Below, in pieces: positions 13,328-26,487 of a stretch of 64,000 nt of DNA; position 1 is the stretch's first letter; every line of letters begins with the position of its first letter. Source of the stretch: Proteromonas lacertae. Taxonomy: Eukaryota; Sar; Bigyra; Opalinata; Proteromonadidae. Under the pieces are notes generated by a model. That model made no database searches. It was given only the letters and a program-made list of their open reading frames with translations, and was not told the DNA's origin. The stretch lies in contig NGBS01001163.1 in assembly GCA_002245135.1 (NCBI GenBank), forward strand, positions 248,001 to 312,000, given 5' to 3'. The position numbers and the translations under genes are program-made.

Positions 13328-14998
13328 ATGACGAGTAACTTTCAATTAGAGTGTTCAATTATGAAGAATATAGAAGAAGAGATAAGCAAATGTCAAGAAT
13401 TCAAATATTACGGCGAATTGTGTGACTATGTTATCTCATTCAAAACACCCATAGAGATCCTTTATGCTACATATTATTGGATAACACATAATATTAAATA
13501 TGCAAACGATGTATTTCAATCTTTTTTAACCGAAAATAAAGCAATAGCAAAAGATATATGTGAAGCAAAATATGTATTTAAAAAAAGGAAAGCTGTATGT
13601 AGTGGTTATGTAAATTTATATTTAGATATAATAAATCATTGTCCAACAAAAATAAAAAATGAATTGTCACCCATTGAAATAGTTGGAATAACGAATTCCT
13701 CATTTTCTGAAACATCAGCAAAAGAAATCTTTCATAAATGGTGTGCATTTAAAATAAACAATAAATATTACATTTCTGAACCAACATGGGGAAGTGGATA
13801 TGTAGATCCTACAACAATGAAATTTATCTCACATTATTCACTTGATCAGTTTTTACTCTCTCCAGATATAGCTATCAATAATCATTTTCCTAATAATACA
13901 GAATATCAATTCCTAGAAATGCCAATAACTAAAGAAACATTTTTATCTCAACCATTTATTAATCCTGACACTTTATCATTTAGATTGAAGTTATTAGATT
14001 GTTATAAGAATTATATTCATTTAAAAACAAATTATTTTGAAGAAAATGTTTCTTTTAATGATGAAGTTGGTGAGATAAGTTGTTTCTTATATCAAAATTC
14101 TGAATTATGTCCAATTTATTGTTATAATATAATTTACAACAAAACAAATCAAAAACATCAAAATGTAGAATGTATTATACAGTTATTTTTCCCATCAGTT
14201 GGTAGATATGAATTGTATATATATGGAAATGAAAAAGATACTAAGCCAAAACTGATAGTCAACCAACATTTTAACATTCAAAACATTGCAATTGAATCAA
14301 ATCCTATTTTAATTCAGAGTAGAATATGTCAGAATAATATAAAGAAAATAAAACCAAATCATTCGTTTATTCACTCATTAAATGGTGAAGGTGAAATACA
14401 AATAGAAATGAATAATGAATATGATTATTCACTTGATTATAGATTTGAAAATCAAAAGACTAAAGTTGTTCAAAATGAGTTAATAGGTTTTACACTATAC
14501 AACAACAGATGTTATTATATTTATTACATATGTAAAGAAGAAAAAGAAGAATATTTACTTAATATTTATTTAGATTATAAATACTACTGTTCATTTTATA
14601 TACAAAATGAAAAGAGTCATTCTGAAATTGATTTTTCTAACTGTTTAAATTATGAAATTATTTCGCATACTCCATTATTACAATCAAAATGTGAAAATTT
14701 TGAATGTTTATCATATATTCATACTGATAATATCGTTAATTTAATATATAAAATATATTATAAAGTTAATGATGACAGTGATATAAGAATAGTTACTGTG
14801 AATGAGAAGAATGAAGAATTGAATTTAGAGAGAAAAAGAGAAAACGGAAAAGACATTTTAGAATTGCACTTCAATGCATATGGTTTTTATATTATTAATA
14901 TCTACTGTAAAAAAGAGTTAGTTTTTGAGAATTTACATTTCTATGTTGTATCTGATATTATAAGTGAGAATAGTAATAAGTGTTGTTTAATTTTTTAA
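13328..14998 (+). CDS. Transglutaminase-like (KY-type) domain protein with C-terminal CaaX box
   Basis: Single-exon 556-residue protein. Residues 35 to 160 match the transglutaminase-like fold of the kyphoscoliosis-peptidase/CYK3 group. The nucleophile is probably C91 in KRKAVCSGYVNLY, with H136 in FHKWCAF. The third position falls in EPTWGSG, where the family usually has Asp before PTWG or a similar block; here it is Glu151, so catalysis may be altered. The rest is beta-rich and resembles the repeated beta modules of KY proteins, without a recognised motif. The protein ends CCLIF, a good CaaX prenylation signal with a preceding Cys that could be palmitoylated, so membrane attachment is likely. 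No signal peptide. It is divergent from the secreted PBP gene, sharing a 168-base upstream gap. Confidence 0.75.
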   Translation: MTSNFQLECSIMKNIEEEISKCQEFKYYGELCDYVISFKTPIEILYATYYWITHNIKYANDVFQSFLTENKAIAKDICEAKYVFKKRKAVCSGYVNLYLDIINHCPTKIKNELSPIEIVGITNSSFSETSAKEIFHKWCAFKINNKYYISEPTWGSGYVDPTTMKFISHYSLDQFLLSPDIAINNHFPNNTEYQFLEMPITKETFLSQPFINPDTLSFRLKLLDCYKNYIHLKTNYFEENVSFNDEVGEISCFLYQNSELCPIYCYNIIYNKTNQKHQNVECIIQLFFPSVGRYELYIYGNEKDTKPKLIVNQHFNIQNIAIESNPILIQSRICQNNIKKIKPNHSFIHSLNGEGEIQIEMNNEYDYSLDYRFENQKTKVVQNELIGFTLYNNRCYYIYYICKEEKEEYLLNIYLDYKYYCSFYIQNEKSHSEIDFSNCLNYEIISHTPLLQSKCENFECLSYIHTDNIVNLIYKIYYKVNDDSDIRIVTVNEKNEELNLERKRENGKDILELHFNAYGFYIINIYCKKELVFENLHFYVVSDIISENSNKCCLIF

Positions 14999-15179
14999 TA
15001 TACCCATTTAAATTGTTTTTTTCATTGATATATGATGAAATAAATCACAAGCTCGATAAAAAGAATCCAAGCTTAGATTATTAAAACCATCATATATCTT
15101 ATAAATCTCAATTGAATTGCTTTAAATCCCCCAAATATGTGATAATTATGAAAGAGAAGAATAAAATTTAGTTTTATTC

Positions 15180-16807
15180 TTAAACTTCAATATCATCAAT
15201 TTCAAGGATATCATCTACCAGTTCTTCAGGAACACTTCCAATCAAATTTAAGTGAACAGAAGTTTCAAATTTTACTTCAAGTAAAATTCTAAGTCCTTCA
15301 AAACTGAAATAATTATCTATTGATCATTAAAATAACAAAATAAATATACTACTTAAATCTAAATCATAAACGTCATTTAACAAATGTTTTTGACAATACA
15401 AAACATACAAATGCTCATCTCTAAGATGGCAGCTATCTAAATTTATGCAACCATCATCATTAATTGGAATATTTCTTAAAATAAATTCCAAATGTTGAGA
15501 TAATATTCTTATTCCATTCATTCTTACAAGTTCGAGTTCATCCATGTTTGATACAAGATTTATGACTTCAGAACTTGTAATATTATTGCCTATAAACAAA
15601 TTTATATTAGTAAAATCAATACATGATAAGTCTAAGTGATGTAGATATTTCAAATATCCAATATCACTACTTAATTGTCTTATTGAAACTTCACTTAATT
15701 CGTTGCTAGAAATATCTAATATTTTAAGATGTTCAAGTCTTTTCAATTGATCAATAATACTTATGAAACAATTGTCATTAATACCCAAACCGCTTAAATC
15801 CAACTCAGTAATTTCATTATTATTGTAGAATGATTTATCCAACAATAATCGAATGAACCGTATTTGATGAGTTAAAGAAAACAAATCTCTAACTTTTCTA
15901 ATACGTTCTTCTTGTGATGATGTATTATATATTTGTGATATAATATATTCATCGTTGTTTAAATCATTCAATAATGATTGTTGTTGTGTGGTCTTATTGA
16001 CATAAAGTCATTTTCACTGATTTCGTTTAAATTCTTTTCAACTCCCAAGTGAATTCCATTCAATAAACTTATGACCATTGTTATATCGTATCTTTCAGAT
16101 GGATTTTGTTTTAATAATCCTATAATTAAAGAGTGATAATTAGAATTAACACAACCCAAGTCAAAAGATCCATTCAATATTTTTCTAGCTAATTCATTAG
16201 GTGTTTGTCCATCAAATGGATAGTTTCCAGTTAAGAAACGATAGAATAATACACCTAATTCCCACATATCAGTCTTCGTTGTTATTCTTCCACCGCATAT
16301 CATCTCTGGGACTAAAATAATGGCAATTAGATGACAATTTACCTTGGTTGTTCCTTAAGAAATTCAAGAATGGATCACTTAACAAAATCTTCATACTATT
16401 ATCGAAAACAACATTGCTTTCCTTTAAATTGGTGTGAATAATGTTGTTCAGATGAAGTTGTTGAAGAATTGCACATACTTTCAACATAATCGGCTTAAAG
16501 TAACATTGTCTCACTTCAGGTTTTATATCATCAATGCTCTTCATATACCTAGGTGCATTGATAATAAGATTACCTTGATTCTCCTCAATTGAGGAAGGTT
16601 TGTTTACTTGAAGATCTCCAAGATGTTTCAAGTTTTCACGATAAGCATCAAGTAAGCTTCGATTGTAATGGTTTTCATTCAGAATCTTACAATGTACATT
16701 GTCATTCTATCAAGATTACCTATAAAACATACAACTAAGTGAGCAAGCGCATTGTAAAAAGGATCTTGACTTCTAAAAGAATGTGAGATTGAAGAAAAAA
16801 CTACCAT
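15180..16807 (-). CDS. Pseudokinase fused to leucine-rich repeats
   Basis: Kinase C-lobe features are clear: IIHTNLKESN replaces the catalytic-loop HRDLKxxN, DPF replaces DFG, then PEMICGG and KTDMWELGVLFYRFLTG. The catalytic Asp of HRD is Asn, and no glycine loop or VAIK lysine is visible upstream, so it is probably a pseudokinase. After the kinase, LRRs follow (ITELDLSGLGI, LKILDISSNELS, LHHLDLSC) to the stop at 15180. Joins use short introns, for example GTAAATTG...TTTTAG near 16320 and GTATATTT...AATAG near 15320. The kinase-to-LRR join (about 15968-16030) is less certain. The start at 16807 is a guess, because the first exon resembles no family. Likely a scaffold or sensor; partners unknown. 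Confidence 0.6.
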
Positions 16808-16891
16808 TTCGTGTGAAACAAGGCGATGAAAAGTTTTATTCTCAAAAATCCAACAAAAATGTTCCTGAGAATAAATTATATTTATAATTAA

Positions 16892-19800
16892 TTAATCATC
16901 CATATCGGCCAAATAATCATCAACTGTTTCATCTATTAAATCTCTTACTTCATCACACTATATAAACAATAATAAAAAATATATTAATATACATTTGCTA
17001 GTACATCACAGTATGCCTTTACTTTATCTATCACTATCTCTCTATCAACATTTTTACTAATATGTTTCTTCAAAATATCATATTCTTCCTTCAATGATTT
17101 ATATTTCTCAGGACATGCATTATCTTCATCTATAATAGTATGGAATATCTGATCAATCTATAAATATAGCATAGCAATAATATATATATATATATATATA
17201 TACTTTTTGTGTAACAAGAGCAGCAATCTGAGTTTTAATTTCATTAAGTTTATCTTCATCACATTTACCTTCAAAATCTGTATTAACAAAATCCAAGTTA
17301 AGAAAATCATCTGATAAATAATTACTAATAATAACATCATTTATCAATATATAACCACTATCATCACTATTAATCTCTGGGTAAGATGGTTCGTCTGGAC
17401 TTTTGCCTAATAAATTAACATCAACAGCAGATATTCTTCTAGAACTATTCTTGGATGAATTATGATTGGATAATGTAGATCCTTCATCATCATCATCATC
17501 ATCATCTTGATTTTCTTCTTCTCCTTCTCCTTCATATGTTTCTATTGATTCTTGATTTTGTTTGTTTTTACTGTTGTTCATTGCAAAACTATCTTCTTCT
17601 TCTTCTTCTTCTGAATACTTGTTTATGTTTTTACTTTCATTTATTTCAGATTCTTCTTCATCTTCTACATAACTAGAATACTCTATAGATTGAGTATTAT
17701 TGTTAGATGATTCTTCAGTGTTAATGTTATTATTTATTTTCTTTTTTTTATCTATATCATAATCTGAACTATTATCTGAACCATCATCTTCATCAGAAAC
17801 ATTCTCATTCTTTATCTGTTTATTATTTTCATTATTCATATTTACATTTCTATTTTTCTTTACATCAAAATCATAATCACTTTCTTCATCTTCATCTTCC
17901 TCCTCCTCTTCTCCTTCTTCCACTTCCTCTTTCACTATTACCTTCTTATCATCATCATCTTCTTCTTCTTCTCTACTAATTTCATCATTATTATCTTCTT
18001 TATCCTCTTTTCCATTTTCTATTTCATCATCTTCTTTCTCTATATCATTATTTTTTCTTTATCTTCTTCTTTTCTATCCTCTTCCTCCTCTTCCTCCTTC
18101 TCCTTTCGACTTCTTCTCTCTCTTTTTGATGATATGTTTTGTTGTTTCTGGTGATTTTGTTCTTACATCTGGTGAGAATGTTACTCGCTGAGCTTTTTTA
18201 TTTCTTTTTTCTTCATTATCATCTTCATTACTCTCTTCTTCACTACTTTCTTCTTCATTTTCTATGGTTTGTTGTTGCATTTTTATTTGTTTTAACTTTT
18301 GGTTCTTCTTCAAGAATGCCAAAGTTCTATTGTTTCTAACTATTGGTTTAGATGGTTTTTTAACTATCTCTTCTTCTTCATTTCCATTTTCTTCACTTTC
18401 CTCTTCATCATTTAAATTGTTTTTCTTTACATTCTGCTGTTCAATCTCTTCTTCTTCTTCTTCTTCTTCTTTTTCACTATTATCATCTTCACTTTCTTCT
18501 TCATCTTCATCTTCATTCTTTACATTCTTATTCATAGTTACAGTTGTAGTTATAGTTTTAGTTGTAATTACTCTATTACTATTTTCATTATCTGATTCTG
18601 TAAGGGGAGTGATTGGTTTATGAGAATTTGAGCCGAATTTCCTTAGTAATATATTACTATTGGCTTTCTTTGAATCAATCTGAGATGATGTATATTGTTG
18701 ATAATCCTTATTACCATTCATATCTTCATTACCATTATTTGAATCATCATCATCATCTTTTTCTTCACTTTCTCTTTCTTCTTTGTCATCTTCTTCTTCT
18801 TTGTCATCTTCTTCTTTTTCTTCTATTTTCTTTATTACTTTTACTATTTTAATTGGTTTTTTATTTATCACTCTTGTTGTAGTTGTTTTTGTAGTTGTGG
18901 TTGTTGATTTTGGCTTAGTTATCTCTTCTTCTGATTCACTATTTTCATCTTCATCATCTTCCTCTATGACTTTATTATTCACGTTCTTTACAACAACTGA
19001 CTTTGTTGTGGTTTTAATTGTTTTTATATCTTTATCACTATCACTACTTTCATCTGTATCAAATACTTTGTTTCTAATTAATGAGTTTCTATCTGTAGAA
19101 GATCTTTGTGAATTTGAACCACTACTTTATAAAGATAACTATATTTAGAAAATGGTTGTTTCTTGGGTTGTACAGAATCGTCTGAATCATCTGAATTATT
19201 CTCTTCTTCTTCTTCTTCCTTATCTTGTCTCTTTGTTTCTATTGGCTTATTCTTCACTAGGCTTGGCTTGAACCATGGTTGTTTTCTTAAGAATTCCATT
19301 TGATCTGATGGTGATAATGATGATTTATTAGACTTTATATTATTATCTTTATTATTATTATTATTATTATTATTATTTGATTTTAATATCTTATTATTAG
19401 GTACAATTGGACTTGATTGTATCTCATTCTCTTTCTTTAATAAATAATCATATTTACCTGATAATATCTCCTTTAAATCTTTATTATAATCATACTGAGG
19501 AGATTGATCTATTCTTCTATTACTATTAACATTTGCTGAAGCTGATCTTCTTTGATTGTAACTCATATTTGGTGTTTTCTTACTACCTGAATTATCACTA
19601 TCATAATTCATCTGGTCATTAAATAGAGTATCATCTTCATCATTAATATCAACATCACTTCTTGGACTATATTCCTGTTGAATTGGAGATAATTCATTAT
19701 CATCTAATAATTGACTAAGTCTTGAATTATTATTATTATTGTTGTTACTGTATGAACCATAATATGTAGTTGCAGAGGGAGGTGGTGGAGCCTATATTGA

Positions 19801-20854
19801 TATAATAATAATAATATATACTTTGGTACAAAAATAATAATTTTGAACTAAAAACAAAAAGTGAAATAATTCCATTGTTCGTTTACCTGTTCTTGAGACT
19901 GTATAATTATCATCTAAAATCCTAACAAAACTTTTATAAAAATGGCTTCTTTCTTCTTTAAATATTTGTATAGTTATTGCATTACATTGATAATAGGATA
20001 ATATTATATTATTAATCTGTTTTAAACCAGTAAAATGTTGTTTTATAGTTTTATTTATAAAAGTTTGGACTGTTTTTCTAATAAATAAAAAGAACGATAA
20101 ATCTTCAGCTGTATAATATTCTTCTAGAAATCGTGCAAATAGTTCAATATATATATGATCATGTCTGTAATGTTCAATATTGTATAATAAATAAAAGCAT
20201 TGTTGGTCTAATACAGAGGATATTCCACCATAATGATTACTCATTGAATTATATACATATACTGGAAATCGAGTTAAATCACTTTCGATCTTTTCTCCTT
20301 TGATTATATAATCGATTTCACTTAAATCAAAAGTTTTTTCATATTGCACTCTACCATCAAATATATCTTCTATATGACGTATTAACCATAATAGAGAATA
20401 AGTTCGTGGTTCTGTATTTTCCTCAATTCGAACCATTTCACTAAATAATAGAATAATTTGTTTATACTAGAATATTCTATATCCTTTAAATGCTACAGGA
20501 AGTAGGATACGAACTGGAGGAGGTTTTGGTGGTTCAACAGGTTTCTAGTGTATAATAATGCAATATAAATACTTCAACTATTTCTTCTATTAAGGGCTCG
20601 GAATCTTGAGGATCTGCATAAATAACCTGACTCTGAGGTGGTAATAATCTAATTCTGCAACAATAATTACCATTTTCTAATCTTTGAAACTACGATATAT
20701 ATTTTAATATATTCAATACAATAGTATTTTCTTCTATAAAGAATTTCGTTAAAAGATCTTTGTCTTGTTGACATAAATTAGCATATATGATTCTTGCTCG
20801 AGGAGTGTAATCTTCCACAGCTTGAGCTTTGACTGTTTCATTCATATCATCCAT
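16892..20854 (-). CDS. Large acidic low-complexity protein with a conserved helical N-terminal region
   Basis: I do not recognise this gene. It starts MDDMNETVKAQAVEDYTPRA at 20854. A Pro-rich exon (KPVEPPKPPPVRILLP) and a helical region with YSLLWLIRHIEDIFDG and ELFARFLEEYYTAEDLSFFL follow; similar long helical segments occur in uncharacterised proteins of other protists. The middle (about 19800-17150) is Asn, Ser, Lys, Asp and Glu rich with long acidic runs, consistent with disorder or nuclear location. The C-terminus (about 17150-16892) returns to helical sequence ending DETVDDYLADMDD. Introns such as GTATATATT...ATATAG near 19792 and GTATTTAT...ACTAG near 20550 join exons. Exon joins inside the acidic tract (17936-18074, 18982-19078) are uncertain. 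Confidence 0.5.
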
Positions 20855-20926
20855 TATTAACAGACAAATTTGAAAAATCAATACACTGTATTAGCTCAAG
20901 CCTTTGTCAAGCACAAAATTGAATTA
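20855..20926. promoter_or_regulatory. 72-base divergent promoter region
   Basis: Only 72 bases separate the start of the acidic-protein gene (minus) and the start of RPA43 (plus). Any promoter elements for both must overlap here or lie inside the genes. No TATA box or other motif was recognised. Confidence 0.4.
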
Positions 20927-21603
20927 ATGAAGGAAGAAAAGCGAAAGAGAAGAGATTCTTTGGATGAAAAATCAAAAAAGCGAAAAGCGAATGTAAATAC
21001 ACCAGAAAAGCAGAAAAGTAGTAGAAATACACCTTTTTTGAAATTACATGTATGATTATTGATGTAATAAACTAGGCTACTTTTGAAATTTCATTGCTTC
21101 CAGCTTATATTGGCAATGTGGATGTTGGAGTGAAAGAACAATTAAATGAGATGTTGTTGAAATATGATGAAACATTGAATGGAGTTTTATTATCATACTC
21201 AAATCTGAAATATACACAAAAAGTTGGTTCAATGTTTAACGAATCACCAAGACTGAATTTTAACATAAAAGCCACAGTATTTATAACATTTTTATTGTTT
21301 AGTGTATGATATTCAGACCAGTTAAAGGATTGACACTAAAAGGAAGAGTGAATAAAGTATTGATTTTGAATTATATTGTTTTAGATAAGTGATCAACATA
21401 TTGGTTTATTAGTATATGGTCTGTTTAACGCATCTATATCTCATGATATATTGCCATCAACATACAGTTATGATGAAGATAGTAGTTCATGGTTTAATAG
21501 TGAAACATCAGGAGGAATTAAAATAGGAACAGATATAACATTTGTAGTTGATAAAATAAATGAAGCAAATGGAATGATCAACATATCTGCAAAACCTATT
21601 TAA
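20927..21603 (+). CDS. RPA43: RNA polymerase I subunit RPA43 (POLR1F-like)
   Basis: Pol I stalk subunit, equivalent to Rpb7, acting in rRNA transcription in the nucleolus. After a Lys/Arg-rich N-terminus, the exon joins give the typical block LLPAYIGNVDVGVKEQLNEM, then YDETLNGVLLSYSNL, then FRPVKGLTLKGRVNKIS and HIGLLVYGLFNASI of the S1/OB domain. Three introns (after residues encoded at about 21052, 21255 and 21358) all fit GTAT...TAG and keep frame. I chose the ATG at 20927; a longer reading frame to the left has no ATG. It is divergent from the acidic-protein gene with only 72 bases between starts, implying a shared promoter. The protein is shorter at its C-terminus than animal homologues. 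Confidence 0.82.
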
Positions 21604-21707
21604 TTTTGATAAATTCTTGTTTTTAAATTATTAGATTATAATATTATTGTTATTTTTAAAATATACTTTTGATTTTTCAATCAAATAAAAAAATTCTCTT
21701 AGCTGCA

Positions 21708-24700
21708 CTATCTATTAAAATACTTTTTATATATTTTATTTCTTACTGTGTCAGATATAAATCTAAGATTACCACATTTAGTAACATCATTTTCATCTGT
21801 TTCATATATAAATATGTTTTTATAATCAACTTTTGATAATGCTGATTTATTTATTCCTTTTACTACATCCATAATTATGTCTTTATTTGCTTGTGATATT
21901 ATTGTATCTATATCTATCCCTTTTTCTATATCATACATTCCTATAATACCTCCATAATAATCATAGTTGTCTAGATATTTTTCTTTAATCCTATCTGCTG
22001 TAAAACTTGATCCATATTTCAATTCTATTGCTTTTTCTACTTCATCTTTTGTAAATGGAGGTATATACATCAACAATGGACATCTTTTACTTTGAAATGT
22101 TTTAATATCCTGATCAGATGGATTAGCTAACATTATTATCATTTTTGCATCAGCATAATCATCTTCATCTATCACTCCTTCATCAGCAACAACAATATAT
22201 GGATAATTACTCTTATCCTTATCTTCTTCATTTTCTATTTTTCTACCTTGATATATATAATCTACTCTAATTCTTAGATTTTTTTGACGAAGTGTGTTTG
22301 CAATTATTTTAGCTAATACTGACTTACCAATTTTAGCATTACCAAATATCAAATAATTTCTTTGATGATCATTATCAAATTTAAAACCAACAGGACAAAT
22401 AATATTCAACATATCTTCAACACATTTTCTCATTAAACAAATTTTAAATTTTCCTACATTTATTCCTACATTTTCTCTTCTTCTTCTTCTTCCTCCTCCT
22501 TCTTTTTCTTCTTCTTCTTCGACATCTAATCCCTTATTACAATATATCACTTTCTTCTTTTGTATTATACAATACACAAAATCACAACTTTCATTTTCAC
22601 TGTAATTCTATTTCATTAAACATATATATATATATTCATACACTTATAGAATCTTTCATACATTTCTTAATATCATTAGTTATGCTATTCTCATTAAATT
22701 CTTCATCATCTAGTAATACTTTTATAAACACTCCATCCATAATTAGATCAAAGTAATTATCCTCATCCAATATAAAATAAACAAAATTCAATGCATCTTT
22801 AGGATAATAAACAGACACTTCTTTTTTAGAATCTATTTTGAAATTAGGATTATCATAATATTCATTTCTACATTTTAACTTGATCTTTGTAGTACTTAAT
22901 TTATACGCAATTATTTGCCTTAATGCCATTCTTTTCATATATTTATCATCAAATGATTTATATCTTGTTTCTAATTCTTCACATTCATCCTCTGTCTTAG
23001 GTGGATATAGTTTAAAAGCTATATAGCTTTTAATTGTATTGGAAATATATATTAATTTCTTTTGTGGCTTTAATATAAAATGTTCCAACTTATAATCAAA
23101 TTCTGGTTGTAAATCATATTTTGTTATAATATTAAACAAAGGATCATTTTCCAAATTACTTTTCTTCATATACTTCTTTATAAAATCATTATAACTAGAT
23201 GTACTTATTACGCTTTCTATCAACTTCTTATAATAATTCCAATAATCTCTGTTATAATTTTCTTTATACAAATAGTGATAATATATTTGTTGAGGAATAT
23301 TACCATATCTTTCACATACTTCTTTAAATTCATCATCATCATAATCAAAATCCATACAGTATGAAAACCACTCAGTAATTTCTGCATCATTTAAAGAATC
23401 AAAATATAATTCATTATTTGACATCATACTGACTTTGTATTTATCATAATTATTATGATCAGGTGAACTAATTGATATAACTATATTATTATCATCGAAT
23501 TCTTCATCATTAGTGTCAACTATGATTATTGAATCATTAATACCAAGTGTTTCAATGTTGATTTTACATAGAAAACCATCCCTCAATAAATACACTTTCT
23601 TATCATTATCTTTATTTTTATTTTTTTTCCCTTTAACTATGAAAATATCTTTAAATTCTTTACCGTTTCTCCAAACATTATCTTCAATATGAGAAATTAA
23701 TCCTTTTTTTATCATATCATCATATAATGCATTATCTTCCATTCCCATATCATCCAATTTTATTTTTTTTGCATATAATATGTTTCTTATTCTACACATC
23801 TCAACATCATCTATTCCTTTCAAAATTCTTAATGCCAGTAGATATCCTTCCATAGCTATATCAAATAGATTATCATTATCCATACACATACTTTTATAGA
23901 ATCCAAACTCATACTCATCAATTAATTCAGAGATATTATATTCTTCACAACTATTCTTGATTCTATTTATAATTTCCTCTATGTATTCCAAACACTTCTC
24001 TTTACCTTTATTTGTAAGTGAAATACTCTCATTGAATTCAGAGATTGTATATTTCTCTTCATCTTTTTGGCAACTATTTATTAAAGTATTTTTACTACTC
24101 TTACTTTCAATGATATATTTTAACATTTCATAATTCTCTTTAATAACATTTTTGTTTTGTTCAATCAACTTTTTATTATCTTCTATTCTTTTGTTAAGTT
24201 CTTCCATGTTTAATTGGTTCTCATCTTTAAGCACTTCTTTAATATTCTCTATTTCTTTTTTCAACTCTTCTCTTTTAAAATATGTCTTTGCATTTTCATC
24301 ACTATACGGATAATATAATAAATTGTTCTTTAAAAAGAATAGCAATATATATATATAAGAGGTCTTACCAATACCTGATTGACCTGTTATTAGTATATTA
24401 GAATTCTCTTTTTCAAACGACATGATTTTACAAATATCTCTAAACATTTCATAATAACAATCTCTGACATAAATACTATTCTTTGGGAATTGGAATACTT
24501 TTATATTTGCTTGTGTAAATTCTAAATAATTCTTTCTTTCTGCTTCTTCAACTGGATTTAAATTATTCACTATTTTAACAAAATCATCTGGTAAATCTAG
24601 AAACTTAGCAATATCATCATCAAAGTATTTTAATAATATTATTATTTCATCAAAATCATTAACTTTATCTAAATAATCTCTTTGTTTGTCATTTAAGTAA

Positions 24701-25956
24701 AATATAGATTTAATTTCTTTCTTTATTGATATATAATCAATGTTGATTGGATTGGATTTCATTGACAATAGTTCAGATATCCAGTAATACTTTTCATAAT
24801 TGTATATACTATAAATAGTATTTGGTACTTCTATTCCATGCAATACAGCTTTACCATCAACAATATTTACTGCTTTAAATAATTGATAATTTTCTTTCTC
24901 CTTATAGTATTCTATTAATTTCATTTTACCATTTTTATTACTAACATTAATACATGGATATACTGATGAAGGTAAGTCTGAAAATAGTTTTATTTCAACA
25001 CCATTTTCTTGTTTAAGCCACATTTCCTTTTTGTTCATGTTATATATTACTTCATATATTTCTCCTTTTTTACACTGAATCTTTGATCTTCTTGGTAATT
25101 CATTTGATGAAATCTGGATTTTGATAATAACCAAAGCTAATACTTTCACTATAATCATTAATGATTTGGTAATAGAAATGATAAATTCCCTCTTTCATTT
25201 CTTCTTGTATTTTAAAATTAAAAGAACTTTCCTCTGCTTTATTTTTATTTACACCTTCATCTTCATATTTAAGTATCTTATTATACACTACATATTCAAT
25301 TTCATTCTCATTACTACCATAATTATTATATTTATATAATTCATTTCTATCTTTTTCGTAAGTAACTATATTACAACTTTCAATTGGAGTATTTTCATCA
25401 AGTTGAAAATCTATAATTGAAGTTTTCTGATAATCACAAATTGAATATCTTTTTATCATCATTAATGGAAGATTCCAACTACTTAAATATTTCACTGAAC
25501 CATTTCTACCACCAATATATGGGTAAACTGGTGTTGAACTGATTTTACATATAGTAACTCCTTTGTTATCTCCTTGTCTGATTGACATTCTTTTGCTAAT
25601 CATATCATATATCACTTCATATACATCTCCTACTGTTGCGGTTATTTTTGGTATTACTTGCTTCTTTTTAATACAGCATGATCTCTATATATCTTTACAT
25701 AAGCATCATTCTCACAAATTGAGTTATTTCTTTGACAATAACCAAAACTTATACTATCTATAAAAGTCTCTATTTGGAATTTGAAATGATAAATCTTATT
25801 ATTCATTTCTTCTGGGATTATGCAATTTTCTTTAGCTACATCACTTAAATTCAACATTCTAAAATTCATACGAGCAGATTTTAGGCATATTTCTTCATCA
25901 ACACCGCTTAGGTCATCATAACAACGATTTCTCTTGCAGTTGAGTACATTACTCAT
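21708..25956 (-). CDS. Tandem SPRY domains plus two P-loop ATPase domains (Crinkler/RHS-type)
   Basis: One gene once the intron GTATGAAT...AATAG near 22607-22637 joins the two ATPase pieces. The N-terminus has two SPRY-like units (ISFGYCQ ... GDVYEVIYDM ... VYPYIGG; ISFGYYQ ... GEIYEVIYNM ... VYPCINV). The first ATPase has Walker A GQSGIGKTS and a downstream ISSPDHNNY block; the second has Walker A GNAKIGKS, Walker B YIVVADEG, then MYIPPFTKDEVEKAI and YYGGIIGMY. Those last motifs recall the ATPase of Crinkler effectors and trypanosome RHS proteins. No signal peptide is seen. Two frame changes in the SPRY region (25100-25102 and the A5 run at 25665-25669) have no intron explanation, so the N-terminal half may be decayed, misread or frameshifted. 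Possible role is host/self recognition or selfish-element biology; unproven. Confidence 0.65.
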
Positions 25957-26487
25957 GAAATTATGTCAAATTCCTTCTATAAACTCTCTATAATATATTA
26001 ATTCAAAATTTTATATTTAAATGGTTATAAAACAGGTTAATTGATGAGATACAATCAAAAATACATTGAATTAAACAGCCAATCAAATAGCTCAAAATAA
26101 TCAACCAATCAAATTGCATATATGTATTTTTTGCATTTCATTTTTCAAATGATATATAAGTAGATTAAGCTTATAAATTTATAGATCGGTTTCTATTATT
26201 ATGTTCTAATAAATTATTTATTATTGAATTATGTATGATGTGATTTTGATTGTAAGTATGGTTTATCAATGTAAATATTGTGTGTAGTTATTGAAACTAT
26301 TTTCTTTATTATGGATTTATGCGATTGAAATCTACATACTTCCCTATTAGGTAATTTTTAAATTTAATGAAAATGATTATTCAGAAAGGATTAAATCCAT
26401 AGTAGCATAAGGGACCTTCTATAACTTAGGTTTTTTGATGGATTTTGAAAAGAAATAAAAAGAAATTAAAAAAAAAATATCAACATA
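25957..26487. other. Intergenic AT-rich stretch, promoter side of the SPRY-ATPase gene
   Basis: No gene seen. It holds two direct copies of CCAATCAAAT (26079-26088 and 26105-26114), 26 bases apart, and a TATATAAG at about 26153. On the minus strand these are inverted CCAAT-like elements about 125 to 155 bases before the SPRY-ATPase start, so they could be promoter elements. Nothing else stands out. Confidence 0.35.

Noticed and set aside
18139-19148. Overlapping plus-strand open frames rich in Ser, Phe, Leu and Val
   Set aside because: They are antisense shadows of the acidic GAA/GAT-rich minus-strand coding tract; no start context or domain.
21708-22577. Second P-loop ATPase as a separate gene
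   Set aside because: It starts only with a GTG, and a clean GTATGAAT...AATAG intron joins it in frame to the gene just upstream.
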